Assembly (NCBI GenBank): GCA_030600745.1
Contig: JAUVLL010000139.1
Coordinates: 1-8,152 of the forward strand
Direction: 5' to 3'
Origin: Spirochaetaceae bacterium
GTDB lineage: Bacteria > Spirochaetota > Spirochaetia > B11-G9
DNA: 8,152 bases
Shown here in pieces: positions 5,877 to 8,152 of the stretch (positions are counted from its first letter, which is position 1; every line of letters begins with the position of its first letter). The notes beneath the pieces were generated by a model. It was not told where the DNA came from. It made no database searches and saw only the letters and a list, made by a program, of their open reading frames with translations. Position numbers and translations under genes: made by a program.

Positions 5877-7559
5877 ATGGCGAACGATAAGAAAGTAATA
5901 TATTCCATGGTAGGGGTAAGTAAAAAGCATAATCATAAAGTAATATTAAAAGATATTTATCTTTCATATTTTTATGGTGCAAAAATAGGTGTTCTTGGAT
6001 TGAATGGATCCGGTAAATCTACACTTTTAAAAATTCTGGCAGGAGTGGACAAGGACTTTAATGGTGAAACTGTTATATCCGAAGGTTTTACAATTGGATA
6101 CCTGGAACAGGAACCTAAATTGGATCCTGAAAAAACAGTTCGTCAGATTGTTGAAGAGGGGGCGGGGGAAGTTATTTCTTTATTAGCAGAGTATGAAGAG
6201 ATAAATGCAAAATTCGGTGAACCCATGGATGATGATGAGATGACAGCTCTTCTTAAACGTCAGGGGACGGTTCAGGACAGGATAGATACCCTGGATGGCT
6301 GGGAAATTGATAATCTCCTTGAACTTGCAATGGATGCTCTGCGATGTCCACCGGAAGATATGCAGATTAAACACTTGTCCGGCGGGGAAGACCGAAGGGT
6401 GGCGTTGTGCAGGCTTCTTCTTCAAAAACCGGATATTCTTCTTTTGGATGAACCTACAAATCATCTGGATGCAGAATCGGTCTATTGGCTTGAACAGCAC
6501 CTTCGGCAGTACGAGGGAACTGTTATCGCAGTAACCCATGACAGATATTTTCTGGATAATGTTGCAGGCTGGATTCTGGAACTTGACCGGGGGGAAGGAA
6601 TACCCTGGAAGGGTAATTATTCCTCCTGGCTGGAACAGAAAAAAAACCGTCTGGCCAATGAAGAGAAACAGGAGAGTGCAAGACAGAAGACTCTGCAGCA
6701 GGAACTTGAGTGGATTCACATGTCCACAAAAGGTCGTCATGCAAGGGGAAAATCAAGAATAAATTCTTATGAAGCCTTGTTAAGTCAGGATACAGCAGAG
6801 AGAGCTAAAGATCTTCAAATATATATTCCATCAGGGCCCAGACTTGGTACTGTTGTAATTAGAGCTGAAGGTGTTTCCAAATCGTTTGGTGAAAATATTT
6901 TATACGAAGATTTAACTTTTGATCTTCCTCCAGGAGCAATCGTAGGTATTGTCGGAGCAAACGGAGCAGGTAAAACAACTCTTTTTAAAATGGTAACAGG
7001 TCAGGAAAGTCCTGACTCAGGTACATTTACCGTGGGAGAAACTGTTAAACTAACCTATGTGGATCAGGTCAGGGAATTCCTTGACCCTGATAAATCAGTG
7101 TGGGAGATGATCTCCGGTGGTCAGGATCTTATAACTTTTGGTAAACGGGAGATGAACAGCAGGGCCTATGTTTCCCAGTTTAATTTTGGTGGCGGAGATC
7201 AGCAGAAAAAAGTTGGTGTTCTATCTGGCGGAGAAAGAAACAGGGTTAATCTGGCAATGATGCTTAAGGAAGAGGCCAATGTTCTTCTATTGGATGAGCC
7301 TACCAATGATCTTGATGTTAATACTATCCGGGCTCTGGAGGAGGGGCTTGAGTACTTTGGAGGTTGTGCTGTTGTAATTAGTCATGACCGATGGTTCCTG
7401 GACAGAGTTGCTACTCACATACTTGCATTTGAGGGAGATAGCAATTCCTATTGGTATGAAGGGAACTGGAGTGAGTATGAAGAAGACAGGAAACGTCGAT
7501 TAGGTGATTCGGCAAACCAGCCCCATAGGATTAAGTATAGGAAACTAACCAGGAATTAG
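5877..7559 (+). CDS. ettA: Energy-dependent translational throttle protein EttA (ABC-F ATPase)
   Basis: This 560-residue soluble protein has two ABC ATPase domains and no membrane segments, matching E. coli EttA (555 residues) along its whole length. Domain 1 has Walker A GLNGSGKST (41-49), signature LSGGE (167-171) and Walker B LLLDEP with D191/E192. Domain 2 has GANGAGKTT (360-368), LSGGE (449-453) and LLLDEP with D473/E474. The arm insertion of EttA is present around 95-145, and the charged interdomain linker lies at about 245-325. Highly conserved EttA stretches include THDRYFLDNVAGWILELDRG and GIPWKGNYSSWLEQK. In E. coli, EttA binds the ribosomal E site and gates entry into elongation according to ATP/ADP level. 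All catalytic residues are intact, so an active ATPase is expected. It is probably co-transcribed with the glycosyltransferase. It ends 2 bp before the stop of the convergent upp, leaving no room for a terminator between them. Confidence 0.97.
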   Translation: MANDKKVIYSMVGVSKKHNHKVILKDIYLSYFYGAKIGVLGLNGSGKSTLLKILAGVDKDFNGETVISEGFTIGYLEQEPKLDPEKTVRQIVEEGAGEVISLLAEYEEINAKFGEPMDDDEMTALLKRQGTVQDRIDTLDGWEIDNLLELAMDALRCPPEDMQIKHLSGGEDRRVALCRLLLQKPDILLLDEPTNHLDAESVYWLEQHLRQYEGTVIAVTHDRYFLDNVAGWILELDRGEGIPWKGNYSSWLEQKKNRLANEEKQESARQKTLQQELEWIHMSTKGRHARGKSRINSYEALLSQDTAERAKDLQIYIPSGPRLGTVVIRAEGVSKSFGENILYEDLTFDLPPGAIVGIVGANGAGKTTLFKMVTGQESPDSGTFTVGETVKLTYVDQVREFLDPDKSVWEMISGGQDLITFGKREMNSRAYVSQFNFGGGDQQKKVGVLSGGERNRVNLAMMLKEEANVLLLDEPTNDLDVNTIRALEEGLEYFGGCAVVISHDRWFLDRVATHILAFEGDSNSYWYEGNWSEYEEDRKRRLGDSANQPHRIKYRKLTRN

Positions 7560-7561
7560 AT

Positions 7562-8152
7562 TTAAGTCCCGAAGTATAAGTCACCAAAATCACCAAGTCC
7601 AGGAATAATATACGCTTTCTCGTTGAGTTCTGGATCAATAAATCCTGTAATTATTTTTGCCTTTGGAACACATTTCATAAAAGTTTCAATTCCTTCCGGA
7701 CACGAAATTAAGTTGATAAAGATAATCTTCTCTTCTTTTACACCATGTTCTTTAAGAACTTCTATAGCTTTGCATACAGAACCGCCGGTTGCAAGCATTG
7801 GATCCAGCAGCAGAACATGCCTGTTTGCAATATCTTCGGGTAATTTTTGATAAAAAAGTGTTGGTTGAGCGGTTTCTTCATTCCTCTGAATAAGTATTTT
7901 ACCTATTCGTATGGCTCTGCAAACTTCCCTCACAGCTTTTTCCATAGATTCTCCGGCTCTAACAATTGGAATTGCGCAGAGTTTCCCAACAAATTCACTA
8001 CCTGTAAACTCCGTGCCAGTTGGAGTTATTACATTTTTCTTCTGTGTTGGAAGGTGGTTTAATGCCTCTTCGATAAGTAATCTTATAATACGTTCGGAGT
8101 AGAACAAAAACTCATTTCTTTTTGTATCCCTGTTTCTGATAATGGTAAATAA
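7562..8152 (-). CDS. upp: Uracil phosphoribosyltransferase, 5' end outside window
   Basis: The frame is open from the right edge to a TAA at 7564-7562, giving 196 residues. A TTG near 8107 is internal: the codons before it read LFTIIRNRDTKRNEF, which aligns with the start region of known UPRTs, so the true start lies beyond 8152. The enzyme converts uracil and PRPP to UMP in pyrimidine salvage in the cytosol. Evidence includes the family PTGTEFTG segment, IVRAGESMEKA, the RIGKILIQRNEET strand, the PRPP-binding loop LLLDPMLATGGS and the uracil-binding C-terminus PGLGDFGDLYFGT. The segments GESMEKAVREVCRAIRIGKILIQR and FINLISCPEG resemble the eukaryotic FUR1-like subfamily (yeast FUR1 is 216 residues) more than E. 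coli Upp. Probably only about 15-25 N-terminal residues are missing. It converges on ettA with a 2-bp gap. Confidence 0.94.
   Translation of the reverse strand, partial: LFTIIRNRDTKRNEFLFYSERIIRLLIEEALNHLPTQKKNVITPTGTEFTGSEFVGKLCAIPIVRAGESMEKAVREVCRAIRIGKILIQRNEETAQPTLFYQKLPEDIANRHVLLLDPMLATGGSVCKAIEVLKEHGVKEEKIIFINLISCPEGIETFMKCVPKAKIITGFIDPELNEKAYIIPGLGDFGDLYFGT

Noticed and set aside
6183..6740. 185-codon minus-strand frame opposite ettA
   Set aside because: Antisense shadow of a highly conserved coding region; cysteine- and phenylalanine-rich composition is typical of a shadow translation.
7562..8107. TTG near 8107 as the start of upp
   Set aside because: Codons upstream to the window edge continue conserved UPRT sequence (TIIRNRDTKRNEF), so the true start lies outside.
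1..8152. A novel multi-gene system across the window
   Set aside because: Every long ORF belongs to a well-known family with intact motifs, the genes are in several orientations, and no mobile, defence or biosynthetic-cluster gene is present.

Overview
The window is about 8.2 kb of moderately AT-rich bacterial chromosome. It holds six protein genes: two run off the window edges and four are complete. All are ordinary chromosomal or housekeeping families. I see no integrase, transposase, phage gene, CRISPR array, toxin-antitoxin or defence gene, and no rRNA or tRNA. The PreP-type M16C protease and the overall gene style would fit a free-living spirochaete. That is a weak guess from protein flavour only; other low-GC Gram-negative anaerobes are possible.

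Left block, plus strand. The window opens inside tex, an RNA-binding transcription accessory factor, whose last 254 codons are present. A 108-bp gap follows and carries two GC-rich palindromes built on the same GGGCGA/TCGCCC core. The second lies just upstream of the ribosome-binding site of a 985-residue M16C zinc metalloprotease (presequence-protease family). A convergent 133-bp gap with a hairpin candidate then separates this gene from a minus-strand gene.

Middle block. A minus-strand GDPD-family phosphodiesterase has a good sigma70-type promoter placed so that transcription should begin on or beside its ATG, which predicts a leaderless mRNA. The 231-bp divergent gap to the right holds that promoter, a small hydrophobic frame (possibly a decayed membrane protein) and a 13-bp perfect palindrome. 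The palindrome touches the start of a family 2 glycosyltransferase, which also lacks a Shine-Dalgarno sequence.

Right block. The glycosyltransferase is followed after 20 bp by ettA, the ATP-sensing translational throttle ABC-F protein, probably in one operon. ettA converges on upp (uracil phosphoribosyltransferase) with only 2 bp between the stop codons. upp runs off the right edge on the minus strand and resembles the eukaryotic FUR1-like subfamily more than E. coli Upp.

The genes do not form one pathway. They cover transcription and translation control (tex, ettA), peptide turnover (M16C), lipid-headgroup salvage (GDPD), surface glycan assembly (glycosyltransferase) and pyrimidine salvage (upp). 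The most interesting material is in the intergenic spaces: the paired palindromes, the predicted leaderless starts and the possible small or decayed membrane ORF.
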